A stretch of 64,000 nucleotides of DNA, from positions 1,240,001-1,304,000 of the forward strand of contig OZ176051.1 in assembly GCA_964247055.1 (NCBI GenBank). The letters are read 5' to 3'. Shown here one piece after another: positions 47,785-61,349 of this stretch (the first letter of the stretch is position 1; the number at the start of each line of letters is the position of its first letter). Below the pieces are notes generated by a model that made no database searches, was not told where the DNA came from, and worked only from the letters and a program-made list of their open reading frames with translations. The DNA comes from Paragordius varius (taxonomy: Eukaryota > Nematomorpha). The translations under genes were made by a program, and so were the position numbers.

Positions 47785-50412
47785 TTAAAGATTAGAGTTT
47801 TTGGGGTCTTCAGGTTCTTTAACCTTTTCTGTTGAGATTGAGGTTTCCGATTTTGTTTCTTTTTTATTTGCAACATTTTTGTAATGTGTTTCAAGCGCTT
47901 GAAGAAATTTAAGCCAATCTAACACATACAAAAAATGGATATTTAGTGGTTAATTAAAAAAGCAGAATAAAAATAGTTTTTATATAAAAAAATTAACCTC
48001 CATTGTTTGTGGCATCCAGTATTTTATCTTTATAACCAAAGCTTTGAATCAAAGCGGATAATTGGCCAGATTGAAATGCTTGGGCGAAAATGCGAAATGC
48101 CTAGAAAAAAATTTAAAATGTCAGTTTTTTAAAAATTTATCTCAATATTTTATTACATTTTATAAAAATAAAAAAAAATCTATATATTTACCTGTTTAAA
48201 TTGTGGACTCGTCAAATTTTGCTTGATATATTCTGGATCGGAAACAGTTAAATCAATCTTATCAGGTAGGAATTGAAGTAAGGCTTTAACATTGGACTCA
48301 TTGTTACAAACCTCATTTATCAAATCGGCTTTGATTAAGGGTGAAACATCGGCAACTATATATATACATAAATTAAAAAAAATGTTTTTTTCAAAATTTA
48401 CAGTAAAATAATTAGAATTTTGAAAATTAAGAGAGAGCATAAAAAACAAATACTATATTCATTAAGAAAAGATATTATATAAATATATAAATATTTTTAT
48501 ATACAAATATTATTTTGGGTAGCGAATTAAGGAATAGAGATATTTGTTTATTTTATATTCAAAAATTGTATTCAAGAGATTACATTCCAAAATTAAAGCT
48601 TAAAAACTTAGTCTTTTGTTTTATAACTTAAAATTTCATTTAAAAATATTAAGCAATAATTTACAAAAGGTGGTATAAAATACCCTTTTCCTGTTGTTGT
48701 GCATTGAGGGCTGTTTGTTCATTTGCCGAATAATCAGACTTGCCTGTTATATTAGCCAAAGCACTTTGTAACATTTTCAATTCAATTTTATTATTACTAA
48801 CATTATTACTAACTGCTGTCCCCCCAGAACTAGTTTGGGTTGTTGAGTTATTTGCATTTCCAGATTGAATGGCCCCTATTAAAATAAAGAATCGTAAATT
48901 GATATTATTGATACTTTTTTCCAATTTTAAACACATATTAAACTATTGTATTAATAAACTATTGAATAGTAACTGTGAAAATTTTATTTCTGTAATAAAT
49001 ACACCTTCCTTATGCCCCCTTAAACCAGCTTATTTTACAGTATACACCAAAAAAATCGTCAATCAAAATAACTATGGGAAATTATCAAATTTAAATGCAT
49101 AAAAAATTCGTTCTCTTTGACAATAATAACAAAAAGTAAAACCGAAAAGACAATTATTTTTTTAAAAAAGGCGATATTTAAGAATAAATATCTTTATAAA
49201 GCCTAAATGATAGCAATTGAAACATCTTAGTCTTTAAATTTTACAACTCAAAACAATAGTTTATATTTAAAATATCTAAGCTAAAAAAATTTAGTTTTTG
49301 TTTCCATAATTTCAATTTTATTAAATTTTCCATTTAATAAATAAGCATAAAAATACCCAAAAGCGAAGAATTGGCAGCATTAGAGTTTTTGGGAATATTA
49401 GCGGCTGGTAAATTAGCATTATTAAGACCCCCAAAGAGTGAACCAGCCGCTCCACCCGGGGCGCCGAAATTGCTTGAAAGCAATTGCATAATTTGGTTTC
49501 GATTCATTCCGCCCAGGAAAGATTGAATATCATTTTCATTCATACCTATTATCGTTTATTTTATAAATGTGATGCGTTGAAATACTTTCTGTATAAATTC
49601 AAATTATAAAAGATTTTATATTTTCTATAAACAATATATATTTAGGTAGTTATAGTTAACATGATTTACACATAAATATTTTTACCATGTATATTTATTT
49701 TGCTCAAAACGTTTTAAATGCCTTTATTGAAACCATATGAATAAAATAGCGTTGACCATAAAAAATGGTAATTTGTGAATATAAGTTAATATAGTATCTT
49801 TAAAAAATATTCTAACGAGTTATTTTTATATTGCTCATATAATTTTTATCTAAAAATATTTGAAAAAGAAACATACCACCCAAACCCCCAAACGGATTAT
49901 CTTTGCCAGCAAAAGTTCCCGATTCATAATCTGCATCTTCTCCGTTAACGATATCCATAATTTTGTTCCAATTCTCTTCATCTTTCTCAGATTTTGGTTC
50001 CTAAATTATATGTATATAATTACAGTAAATTAATCATATTTAACTTAATATATCAATAAATTTTAAACTTAAATTATATAAAACCCATATATATATTTAC
50101 CTGCATCCAATAAAAGTGCTTAGCTAAGCCCGATTTAATCTTAAGCAAATAAGCACGTCCGGTTGTACAGGCGTCAAGTTTTTTAATCTCCACATCATCC
50201 GGAAACAAAATAAGATCCTTAATTTTAAAATATAAAATTCATACATCTTCTTGAGTTCCAGAAGTGCGATCTTTCCAACAAAAATGCACTAAACCATCTT
50301 CAGACTTGTATAAATATATGAGTCCTTTACGCTTATCAGGGTGAACCATATCGCCTTTAAGATACATTTTTCCAGCCCGCATCGATACCAAATTTTCGAC
50401 TTTAACAGCCAT
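47785..50412 (-). CDS. ADRM1: Proteasomal ubiquitin receptor ADRM1/Rpn13
   Basis: A 19S regulatory-particle subunit that binds ubiquitin and recruits the deubiquitinase UCHL5. Eight exons (50412-50245, 50217-50101, 50000-49877, 49545-49357, 48875-48684, 48355-48192, 48100-47998, 47918-47785) give 396 residues (human 407). The N-terminal Pru domain (about 1-115) has [42 protein letters not shown] and KHFYWMQEPK. A low-complexity Asn/Gly/Ser linker follows. The C-terminal DEUBAD domain, about 263-360, has [22 protein letters not shown] and [14 protein letters not shown]. The first intron is 27 nt (50218-50244); the others are longer than 80 nt. It is divergent from GCLC with 110 bp between starts. 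Confidence 0.93.
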
Positions 50413-50522
50413 GTGTAGAGATGTGTGAATGATATTGTAGATAAGCGAAAAGCAACATTTCTCGATTAGGTTGCATATTTTTATAGTTAAAACGCCGATA
50501 TCTTTCGTCATTTTGAAAGTTA
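50413..50522. promoter_or_regulatory. Candidate bidirectional promoter, ADRM1 and GCLC
   Basis: 110 bp separate the two divergent start codons. Proteasome and glutathione-synthesis genes are stress-induced together in many animals, so a shared control region is plausible. No Nrf-type antioxidant response element was recognised. The call rests on position. Confidence 0.45.
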
Positions 50523-53500
50523 ATGGGGTTACTAACCACTGGTCACCCTTTAACATGGGAAGAAACTAACAAAGAGAAAAACAAAGTTAAAGAAAAAGGT
50601 CTAAAACAATTTATACACACTTTCCACAAACTAAAGGATAGAAAAACGCCATGTCTAATGTGGGGCGATGAAGTATTTTTTTATATTTATTAAAGATTGA
50701 ATATATGCTTGTTTCTTTTGATGATCAAATTCCCAAGGCAAAAGTTTTGTTAAAAGGTGAGAAGCTCATCGAAGAGTTAAACGAAAATGGGTTTTTATTT
50801 TTCTTACATTTTCAGCGATCCTGATTTTGTTTGGAATCCCGAGTTCGCCTCTTACATGGTTGAAGGAACGCCTGGAAGTCCATACAAAGGAAACATGGCA
50901 TATTATAATATTGTAGAGTTAAATATGAAAAACAGGTATATGCAGACGTTTCAAAGATAAAAATTTTGACAGAAAATATAAGGATAAATTTATACTAAAA
51001 ACCATATATACATTTTAAAATTAGGAATTCCGAATATAAATATGAATGTTACCAAATTACATATCTATACCATTTGCTTTTCAAGAGTGTCCTTGAACAC
51101 TTCAAGTTGGTCCTTGAACATTTCCAGTTGGTCTTTGAACATTTCAAAATGATCTTTGAACACTTTAAGTTTGTCCTTTAACTTTTTTGTTTTGTTTTAA
51201 TTTTATCAATCAAATCGTAAATCATTTATCTATTTTATGGTTTTTGACATATTTTCAATTTAACATAATTTTAAATTAATATTAACTATTAATAATTGAA
51301 AACTGTATATCTCTTTTTTATTTCTTAAAATCATTTTGGATATTTATAAGATTTTAATACTTAATTAAAAAATATATAAGTTTACTAGGTTATTATTTAC
51401 ACTTTTTCATTGAAAACATTCACAAGTTAATAATTTTGTTTAATTGGAAAAAAATTAATTTAAAGCAAAAAAGTGGTTTTTAATTAAAATTTTTTATTTT
51501 TTAATAAATAAATATATAATAAATAAAATTAGGTTAAAAATAAAAAAATAAATGCAAAACTTATGGTTATTTTAAAATTTAAAAATTCTAAGGAGCAACG
51601 AAGTGTTCAAGGACACTCTTGAAGTGCAAATGGTATATTTCGCTTTAAACGATAGGTTAAAAAAATATAGTTTTAAAAAGTTTTCTTTAAAATTATTAGT
51701 CTTTTTATGAGTTCTCTTAATATATTTGATTTTTACTGGTTTATTCATATTCTTATTATTTTAATAGGCGAGACGCAATTAGATCCTTACTTTTACCCAA
51801 TGAAACAGTTTTAACTATCCCTTCATTTCCCAGGTCTTTATTTTTTTATCTAAAAATAAATTTCTATGGTTAATATATATTTGTTTGACCGTTTATTAAT
51901 GACCATTGTAAAATTCATATATGTTTTTACAATGGTGTAAACTGGCATAAAACTTAATTAACCAGGAATATCTAAAATTTGGAATATATCAAAAGTTTTT
52001 TTGATTATACCATTAAAAGCCATTTTATTGATTAATTTTATTTTGTTTTTTACACCATATATATTTAATTGTGTTGTTAACTGACCAGTTATGACCTTAA
52101 ATAAGTCCATTTATATGAATGCATTTAATTTTAAGTGGTTAAAAACCTAATTTAGACATACTATTTTAAATTTTTTTATACAAATTATTAAAAAATTTTA
52201 TCAACAGATTAGGTTGCGATGATTTTTGTGATCCAATAACTCGAACGAGTCCTGGTTCTGGCGTTATGCAATCCCTTTACGTTCCTGACCGCTGTGCTAA
52301 CAATTCTCATCCAAGATTTTTGTAATTCACTTTATTTCTATCGTAAAAAAATTTATTTTAGTTTAACAATTTATATTTATTTTGTTTAAGGAAAAAATAA
52401 TATTGTTTTTAAAAACTATTTTCGGAAATTTTTTTGGTTTCGACTCAGTTTTTTTTCAAGGTCTAGAATGGTTTTGATTTGGCTTCTATTTTCATATTTC
52501 AAAGAAAGTGTTTATAATTTTTGAATGTAAATAAAAGCAAAAATAATTTAAGTGCTACTTTTTATTTATATATAAGGTTGTTTTAAAAAAATCTTAATCT
52601 TAATATGGTTAAAGAAAAATATTTTGAGACCATATCAACCTATTTTAAAAATATTTTATAGCTTGAAAACAAGTTTTAAATTTAATAAATTCTTCAAATT
52701 TAAATTTTTAATCAAATATTTTTATTTACAGAACACTGGCCGGTAATATAAAAGCCCGAAAAGGACGAAAAGTCTACATAAATATTCCAAGTATTTTACT
52801 TTATAAGAAAAACTTTATTACCGTAAAATCTAAACTATATTTGCAAATAAAATAACTAGTTATTTTATCAAAATCCATCTTTTTAAAGTTTTATTTCTAA
52901 TATGACCTATCGATTCTATAAAGAAAAATAAGGTCAAATTTTTATAAATCAATTTTAGATATAAATCTCAAATTAAATATAATCTCTGATATATATTTTC
53001 CAGTTTATCAAGATGTCAACACTCCAAAACCTTTCAAAGAAAGATTTGACCATTTAGGTCCACCTGAGGTTGTTAATGAAAGCATGGAAGTGAGTATTCC
53101 TAATCACATTTACATGGATTGCATGTGTTTTGGCATGGGATGTTGCTGTTTACAAGTTTCACCCACATATATTTTTTTATAGCTATTTTTGAGTGTGAGT
53201 TTTGAAATTTTAAGAAAATAAAAATATAAATTTTGTTTCGGATTTCAATTTTGAATATATTTGAGTTAAATGGTTTAAGAATGGTGGCCAATTAATTTTA
53301 AGTGCTTAAATTGTTTTAGGATTTTAATTTTTTTTACATTTAAATGAAATTATTTTATGCTTAAAATGCTTAAGAACGTGTCTCAATTTGATTTGTTCGT
53401 CATTTATAGACCCTTTTGTCAATGAAATATTTATGATATGGTTTTGCCAAATTTTTGATTCGAATCGAAACATTATTCAATACTGTAGTGTAATGTTATA

Positions 53501-56500
53501 TTGAACAATTAAAATGTATGGTAAAAATATTTTTTTACAAAATTAATTCCTTAGGTAACTTTCCAAGCTTGCAATATTGAGGAAGCCCGTTACTTATATG
53601 ATCAACTTGGTGCACTTTGTCCAATTATGGTATATACAAATCAGAAAAATCAAAAAAATTGTAAAAATTTAACTGAATTTCACAAGAAAAACATTATTTT
53701 CGAAACCTTTACCTTTTTCAAAATAAATTTTCTAGGTTTTATTAAAATCATGCAAAAAATATGATTTTTCCTATAAAATTTGCATTTTATGTTTTGTGCC
53801 TTTATAATTTTAATACATATTTTTTAAATTTTTTTAGAATTTATTTCAAAATTTTGTTTAATAATTTGTGAATTTAGCTGGCTTTAACTGCCGCATCGCC
53901 TATCTTCAAAGGCTATCTTTCTGACCGTGATTGCAGGTGGGATGTTATCTCAGGTTCAGTCGATGATAGAACTCAACAGGAATTGGGTATTCAGGTATCA
54001 AAAAGTCAAATTAACCTTTTTGTAATAAGATTATAAGAAAAAACCGATTTTTTAACTATTTCAAGGCATTTTCAGATTTTAAAATCTTAGTTTTTTTAGA
54101 TGTGACGACCGTTAAAAGTTTCAAAAGTTTATTTTTTACTAATTATTGGCTAAAATTAATAAAAAAAATAATATTTTTACTGAATCAAAACTTGACCATC
54201 ATTAAAAACAATAGAATCAAATATTTCTATGGCAGAATAAACTTAATAGTTTTATAAATCTAAATAATATCAAATTGATTAATCTAAACTATGCGATATT
54301 AACCACACTATTTTAGTAAATAAATTTTTAACCGAATTATAGTTATCATAAATAATATGTGGATTATAAACAATGCAATTATAACCATTTTTTTACCAAA
54401 AATAAATTTGAACCTTTCGACTCATCTTGATCGAAAATAATGGTGTAATCAAATATTTTTAGTAAAATATACGTAACAAATCCTACATCAATTATGAAAT
54501 TGTTTAGAACTAACGCCATATTATAAACTAAAACCAATCCTTTTTTAAAACAATGCAATTCTTATCTATTTTATTCCAAGACAAACCTTATTTAACTCGA
54601 ATTTACCCCAAAACAGTTTTTCATTTTTTGATAAACCATATCTCTTTTCTAAGTATGCTAAATATCAACTGTCTCTATGCTTCAATAGCCACCAGTGCAA
54701 ACAAACAATCAAATTCCAAAGTCTTCACCCCTCAATTTTGGTGGTAATTTACGTAAACCGCGTTCAAATTCTTTTGAATCATCTAATACAAATCCTCCCC
54801 CAATCATTCGTAAAAGTCGATATGATAGCATAGATTGTTACATATCTTATGCTGGTAAGGCTTACAATGATATTCCCCTGGTTTATGATCCAACACATCT
54901 CGCTATGTTACTCGAAGCCGGAGTTGATGAGTTATTGGCTCAACACGTTGCGCACCTTTTTATACGGGATCCTGTCCTTTTGTTTGCTGAAAAGCTCGAA
55001 CAAACGGACCAAGAAATTGACCATTTTGAAGTATAAACATCCGTTTTCTTTTGAGTGAATATTATCGTTTTGTTTTTAACTAGTGTCTTCTCATATATAA
55101 ATAGTTAGCCACAACCCTTTATCTCGCTTAATAAATTATAAAAAATGGTGTGGAACTTAAATTTAACATAAAAAATTGTGAAATTTCAATTCCATTTAAT
55201 TTTTTTACTGTATTCAAATCATTTTTAATGGATCACTTGATTTTGTTTGGTGTGATTACTACATTGGCATGATAATGACTTTTTTTGATTATAAATGAAT
55301 GTATTCATATGTGGTTAGATCAGTTTACTAATTGAGGCTACCTATAAACATTTATTATATGTACTCATTATATATCAGAATATTCAATCCACAAATTGGC
55401 AAACTATGCGCTTTAAACCGCCCCCTCCCAACACAGATATTGGCTGGAGAGTTGAATTTCGACCTCAAGAAGTTATAATTTTTTATTTTTTATGCGCAAA
55501 AATGAATATATAATTTTTAATAAACATACGTTTTAGATCCAATTGACAGATTTTGAAAACGCAGCCTATGTTATATTCATTGTTTTGTTAACTCGTGTTA
55601 TACTCTCCTACAATCTCAATTTCCTTATTCCCATCTCTAAAGTAGATGATTTTAACTATTTAGTTCATTAAAAATCAAAAGAATTTTAATTGTACGTTTA
55701 TTCATTGGTTAACAGTAAAGATATTTGAGTAAAAAGCCGATAATTTTTAAATAGAAACCTTATTATATATTTTTAATTATAATTTTGAATTGCCAAATGA
55801 GTAAAAACGATTGTTGACACCGTATTTATTTCACTATTTTAACTATATAGGATATACAGAAAAAAGATAAAAATGGTTTTGTTTATCAAAAATTTTAAGT
55901 TTTCCCATTCATATTCATGGTATTTTGATTTTTATAAGCATATTTCGTTAAAGATTTATTTGTATTGACCTTTGAAAAAATTTAATTTGTTATGATATTA
56001 GATGGAAATTAATATGTGTGAAGCACAGAAACGAGATGCAGTATTAAATGGCAAATTTTTCTTCCATTACAAAAATTTTGCTAAAAATATGGACGTTATT
56101 CAATGCGAGGAATGTGCCATAAAGCAAGAGGAGAAAAATTACAATGATAGGTATTAATTTAATAAGTATACAGTAAATTATGAAAATAAAAAAGTTTTTA
56201 TATATATAAGGACGCAATTAAAACGTGAAAAACTTGCATTTTTTGAAGTCAATCATATTTATAGCTTTTTATTTTTTCTATTGACCTATATGGATCCATA
56301 ACCGCTATGTAACAAATTGTTTTATATGTTTATAGAAAAAAATGAGAAAGCTTTATGAACAATGACAGTTTATCTCTAAAATTGCATCTTTATATAAAAT
56401 AACCATAAACTTTTATTGTATTATCTATTGTCCTTCTTTAAATTTTACTGACTATATTTAATGTTTTGTAAAATTTTAAATAATTTTGTTATAATAATGA

Positions 56501-58122
56501 TTTTTAGCCGTCGATCTTCAGCAGATACCTCTCAGGCCAGCACCCAAAACAATACATCATCACCGCAAAATTTACAAAAAGACTTTCCTCACAATACCTC
56601 CTCACCGAATGGGTCCATACCTCGCTTAGAAAATGGGTTTAATTCGCCCTTGACTGATCTTAAAACACCACCACCAGGACAGTTTCAAAAAAGTGAAAAT
56701 AAAGAAGTTCTTTCCTGTTCTAGCGATTCTGGTTGTGCTGCTCGGAATTGTGCCTCATGCTTTTCGCCGGCTTCTCCTTCCGATTGGAAACTCATGTCTT
56801 GCGATGAAATTATCAATGGAAATGTAAGTGGAAATGTTTTTTTAAAATGTTTAGATACGAAATTTTTGAATTTTAATTTTCTAAAAATATTGAATGATTG
56901 GCTGTTATAATTTGTAGTTATTTATAAAATGTTTCAAATAAGCTGAAGCTATGTTTGGCTTTTCTGCATACTTTTTGATGCTTTTAGTTAAAGCTAATTT
57001 CACATATGATTAACAACACGTGTTTTAAACTAATTATTAATTTAATTTTTTATGTTAATATGCGGTTTTTTATTTATATATTGTTTCCTAAGAATTATTT
57101 TAATTAGCGTGATTTTTTATATATGTTTAGCGAGAATTCCCAGGTTTGGTGCCCTTAGTTAAAAACTACATAAACAATATGGAGATGGATGTAACTACAC
57201 GATGTAACATTCACCAATATCTCAAACTCATTCAAAAACGGGCTACTGGTAAATTTTAGCAACATACAAATAGTTAACTATTTTACTTATAATCCATTTT
57301 TATTTTTGGAACATATTGGAAAAAATAATTTCTTTTATCTAAAAAATGCGAAATTTTTCTATGCATTAAAGCATTTTATCTATGTCACGTGCCGCATGAG
57401 GCCCTCAAACTGATTTTTTGGCCATTTTATGCAAAAATATCAAATTTTTTAAGGTTATGTTGGCGATTCCGGCTTACAACACTATATTATGGAGCAATTT
57501 AATGCGCCTATATTTTAAAATATAAGGAATTCTCCATTTAATATAATTTATCATATCTAGTTAATAGCAAATTATTCGTTGTTAGTTTTTACATCGTTAG
57601 CAAAAAACGTTATTAAACCAAAAAATTGTTTTTAATTAAAATGGTGTTTTTCAATCATATATTTTCCTTATATATATTATGTTCCTTAAGTGCTGGTATC
57701 TGGTATGGTTAGCTCTATATTTATTAGTCTCATAAATTTTTATATCCAAATATATTACAATAAAAATATAAGATTTATTTAAGAATCTTTATTTTTTACA
57801 TAACACAGGTGAAATACCGACTATGGCACGATTCACGCGTGATTTCGTGATGCGACACCCAGATTATCGCAAAGACAGTAAAGTTTCTGACCTTATAAAT
57901 TATGATTTTTTACGTCTTTGCGATAAAATGACCAAAGGACAAATTAGTTGTCCCTTTCTGTTGGGCGCAAATGAATTTCAAATCCCTACGCTGGAATCGA
58001 TTCAAAGTTCCATAAAGCATCATGAAAGACGCTCCAGTAAAGAACAGCAAACTGCAGATTTACTTTTGCACACTAACATTACCAGTCCCTCGTCTGAAAG
58101 TGTTAATGTACAATCTCCATAA
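50523..58122 (+). CDS. GCLC: Glutamate-cysteine ligase catalytic subunit
   Basis: Rate-limiting enzyme of glutathione synthesis (Glu + Cys + ATP), cytosolic. Sixteen exons: 50523-50672, 50696-50790, 50816-50935, 51768-51833, 52208-52321, 52732-52790, 53004-53155, 53555-53629, 53878-53994, 54689-55030, 55379-55471, 55537-55641, 56002-56150, 56508-56823, 57131-57248 and 57809-58122, giving 794 residues. Family landmarks: [105 protein letters not shown] and [19 protein letters not shown]. It is about 157 residues longer than human GCLC (637). The extra is mainly a Pro/Ser/Asn insert at about 317-358, a Ser/Pro/Cys insert at about 547-640 and a longer tail. The first two introns are 23 and 25 nt. 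Confidence 0.96.
51068..51635. mobile_element. TA-flanked MITE with 21-bp tandem units, in GCLC intron 3
   Basis: Inverted ends of about 36 bp begin TACCATTTGC and contain caagagtgtccttgaacact on both sides, each flanked by TA (Tc1/mariner-type target). Next to the left end a 21-bp unit (ccttgaacatttccagttgg and variants) is repeated four to five times (51090-51195). No transposase is encoded. Similar termini (TACCATTTAC) bound the element at 61350-61568. Confidence 0.75.
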
Positions 58123-58970
58123 AAATTTTAGTGATATACGGTTAAAATTAAAAGACTTAAAATGTAAAAGTTTTTTGATATAGAAAACCATTTTTTCGCT
58201 TAATTTTGCTTGAAATATTAAAGTGTAATAAACTAAAAATTTATTCAATATCTATCCCAAACTATCTTGAAACTCATAGTATAATGAAATATGGGTTACT
58301 TTAGTAAAAAAAATTGTCTTTTTCTCTATATAATTATTAGCAATTTTAAAACTCTATCATACGCAAGTTAAATATATATATACTCTTGTTACACACTTTA
58401 CTTAATTTAAGGGTACCAATTCATTTTCTATTATTAAATTTCTTTGCATATGTTATAGAAAATTTATATATTGTGTATAAATTTTGTGTTAATAACACAA
58501 ATCTATCCGCATTCATAATAATGTTGATTTATCGTTGATCTTAGCATATATATTTTTAATTAATTATAATTTATTTAATATAGAAATGTCTCATCTCATT
58601 TAGTAAACCATAATCTTAATAAATGATGTATATATATCATTTGAAATTCGGATAAAAATGGGCTTGACAATTTTGTTAACTAATATTTAACACTTAAAAA
58701 AGAATTTTTTCGAACATTATATAAATAAACAATCTTCATAATTTAAAACCTTATTGATACCACTTAAAACGTGATATATTTTGACCATAAATTTATTTTT
58801 TTTGATTAAATTTTAAGATAATAAAAGGTCCGGTATACATTTAAATCATAAATTAAAATATGAGTTAAAACATTCTTTTATATAAATACATGTGAATTAA
58901 TATTTATTTTCTATTAATGTTACCATAAAAAGTTTCAAAATCGAAATAGGAAAAATTTAATACCAAATAA
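58123..58970. other. 3' flank of GCLC, AT-rich
   Basis: Contains the GCLC 3' untranslated region. AT-rich, with short TA runs near 58370 and 58630. No gene was seen. Confidence 0.4.
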
Positions 58971-58974
58971 AAAT

Positions 58975-59855
58975 GGGTGGGGTGATAAAAAATTTTTTGA
59001 CTTGACTTGCAAGTTTTTGATTCCTGGCTTGCTTTCATGGGATAAAAAAAATTTAACATTGGACGATTTAAGCCAAGCAAGAAAACTTGATTCGGAGGTG
59101 ATAAAAATTTATATGATCAAGTAAATCATAAAATTTAAAAATATGGAAAAATTATTTTGGAAACTATTTATGTATATAATTTAGGTTTTATATAATTAAA
59201 ACTGTTAATGCTATAAATTGTTATTTGATAATTTTTGGCTAATTAAATTATTCAAGGATGGATGCAAAAGGGGATAATTTTTGAGAAAAACTCTTCTAAT
59301 ATTTAAGAGCAATGCATAATATGCTAAAATTATCAATTCTGAGAACCCGTAAAAAATTTGATTCTCAAAAATATATTAAATCAATAATTAAATACATTTG
59401 TGTTAAAGAAAAATAATAATGCTAATCGTTTTTTTGACCATTAAAACATATGAAAAGTTTTCATCAAAACTGTAATGTTGATGATCAATAAAAACAATAT
59501 GTTAAATTGTAAACATCTTCCTATTATATTTGCAAATAGACTCCTAACAAAATGAGTAGTGTGATAAAATAACACAAATGTTTTCAAGGAGGAGTTACAT
59601 CAACTTAAATTTTAGTTACCGGGCTCAATATTTAGAAAAATTCATATTATTAAATAAGATACGTGTCGCTGAGTTTGAAAAACTTCAATAAATGCATATT
59701 GTAGTGATGGCTTATCTTTGCGTGCCTTTTATTAATTTTTTCCGTAAAATTAAATTGGGTGGCAAAATGTTACATTTATAAGCAAAAGTCCTGACTTAAG
59801 TGTTTTTTTATCACCGATCTTCAAGTGTCTCTTTTTTATCATGCCATCCAATGAA
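58975..59855. repeat. Possible inverted-ended element with GTGATAAAAA motifs
   Basis: The left end (gggtggggtgataaaaaa) and the reverse complement of the right end (ggatggcatgataaaaaa) match at about 15 of 18 positions. ggtgataaaaa recurs near 59095 and, inverted, near 59810. The right end stops 13 bp before the start of the next gene. It could be a worn MITE or a set of regulatory repeats; no target duplication is evident. Confidence 0.4.
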
Positions 59856-59868
59856 TGCATAGTTAAAC

Positions 59869-60173
59869 ATGGATGGTGAAGATAGCGAGGAGCATCTTGA
59901 CCTGCTAAAATTGCTGGACAAATTTAATAGTGATGAAAAAACAACCACTACAAGTTAGCATACATTTTTTATCCAGATAAATTATTTGATAAAATGTTAC
60001 AAATAAAGGATATGCAAGATAAATTGGTGGAAAAACATTTTAAATTTTGTCAGGAGCAAGAAGATGAAACTGAGCCAGAAAAGCTAAGAGTTTCCAATGA
60101 AGCTAAAATTAATAACTTAATGGAGGATTTAGTTAATATTAACAATTCTTTGCATTTATTAAGTGATCAATAA
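59869..60173 (+). CDS. Small acidic coiled-coil protein, unidentified
   Basis: Two exons (59869-59953, 59977-60173) joined over a 23-nt GT..AG intron give 93 residues. The intron carries an in-frame TAG, and splicing opens a continuous frame. The protein is helical and charged (LDLLKLLDKFNSDE; DKMLQIKDMQDKLVEKHFKF; NNLMEDLVNINNSLHLLS), with heptad spacing suggesting a coiled coil. No signal peptide or membrane segment. Family not recognised; size and shape fit a small complex subunit or adaptor, but that is a guess. Confidence 0.55.
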
Positions 60174-60365
60174 ATATAATTTACTTTATATACTTTTTAT
60201 AAATAATTAGCATCAATGTAATCACTTCTAAAATTATTATTGTTATTAGCAAAAACTTATTTGTTAAACTTCTAAAAATAGAAAGAATATAACTTTTGAA
60301 ATGTTTGCCTCACTATTCTGTTTGTGTGTAAGAGTCCGTCATTGGATTTATGAATCTATAATAAT

Positions 60366-60515
60366 TCAATAAGATACATTTGATTGTGCATTCAATAGAA
60401 TTTCTTTTTGATTACTCAGATCTTGTAAAATATTGTTGGCTATATGACTTGTTTCATGGGAAACTTGTAAAGATTTATACAAAGGCGCATCTGTCCCTAC
60501 AAGTAACTTAACCAT
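60366..60515 (-). pseudogene. Possible SNARE-like exon or fragment
   Basis: A 49-residue open frame whose middle, SHIANNILQDLSNQKEILL, has the heptad pattern and Leu..Gln spacing of the N-terminal half of a Qb SNARE motif (Vti1/GOSR type). No second half and no membrane anchor follow downstream on this strand before the oppositely oriented small gene. It could be an isolated exon, a relic or chance; the match is by eye and weak. Confidence 0.25.
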
Positions 60516-61349
60516 GTAAAATGAATCGCTGTTTCAATTACATTATGGTTTACAGTTGTATTTTATCACATTATGCGCAATCGAGCCTTAAGACTTTTAT
60601 ATTTAATATTTAAGATATTCTAAAAAATTATGCATTTTTTGCCTTTAAGACTTATAATTATTTTTTCTTAATTTTATAAAAATTTTCTTCATCTCAAATC
60701 AATTATCAATTAGTGGCTCTGGTTAAACCGCGGTAATAAAAATTTAACAATCCATTTATATTAAATTTTCCGGTTTTTATGGTAGAGCAGGCGCTTTTTT
60801 AAAATAATATTGTTTTCTGAGAATTTTTTTCCCGATAGAGCTTTGATTAAAACAGACCATATCTAGACCAATTATAGTTTTATCCAAATAATTAACATCA
60901 TATTAAATATTTTTTTCATCTATTAGTTTAATTTTAGATATGTGGCTTTGTCATTTTATTCATGAGTCGAAGGCTATGAACAAATCACTTAGAAATTTTA
61001 TCAATAGAACAGGATGGCATAGAGAAATTTTAGATTATGGCAATGATTGTATTAAAATTCAATATCAATAATCAATATATTAACATGCGAAAGGTGGTTA
61101 CAACGAATGTTTTTTAATATTTTTAACATAATCTACACAGATTGATAAACTTTGCTATTGCTAGATTAGTAAGTTTTTTTACCCATAATTAAGGGATATT
61201 TGACCTTCCAGATTTAAAAATTTATCAACGGAATGGCGCATATATAAATGAAATGTAAAACTATAACTAAAACAAATCTATATGTTTTTTGGTAAATTGT
61301 ATAAAAATATTATAAAATCTTTTAGATAAATAAGACAGATATTTATATA
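60516..61349. other. Intergenic, one short open frame
   Basis: Mostly AT-rich. A 43-residue plus-strand frame at about 60941-61072, starting MWLCHFIHESKAMNKSLRN just after a ttttag, has balanced composition and could be a terminal exon, but no partner exon is visible. Confidence 0.35.

Noticed and set aside
53095-53105. GTGAGT in GCLC exon 7 as a splice donor
   Set aside because: Reading through gives the conserved family sequence [11 protein letters not shown] without interruption, so the site is not used in the main product.
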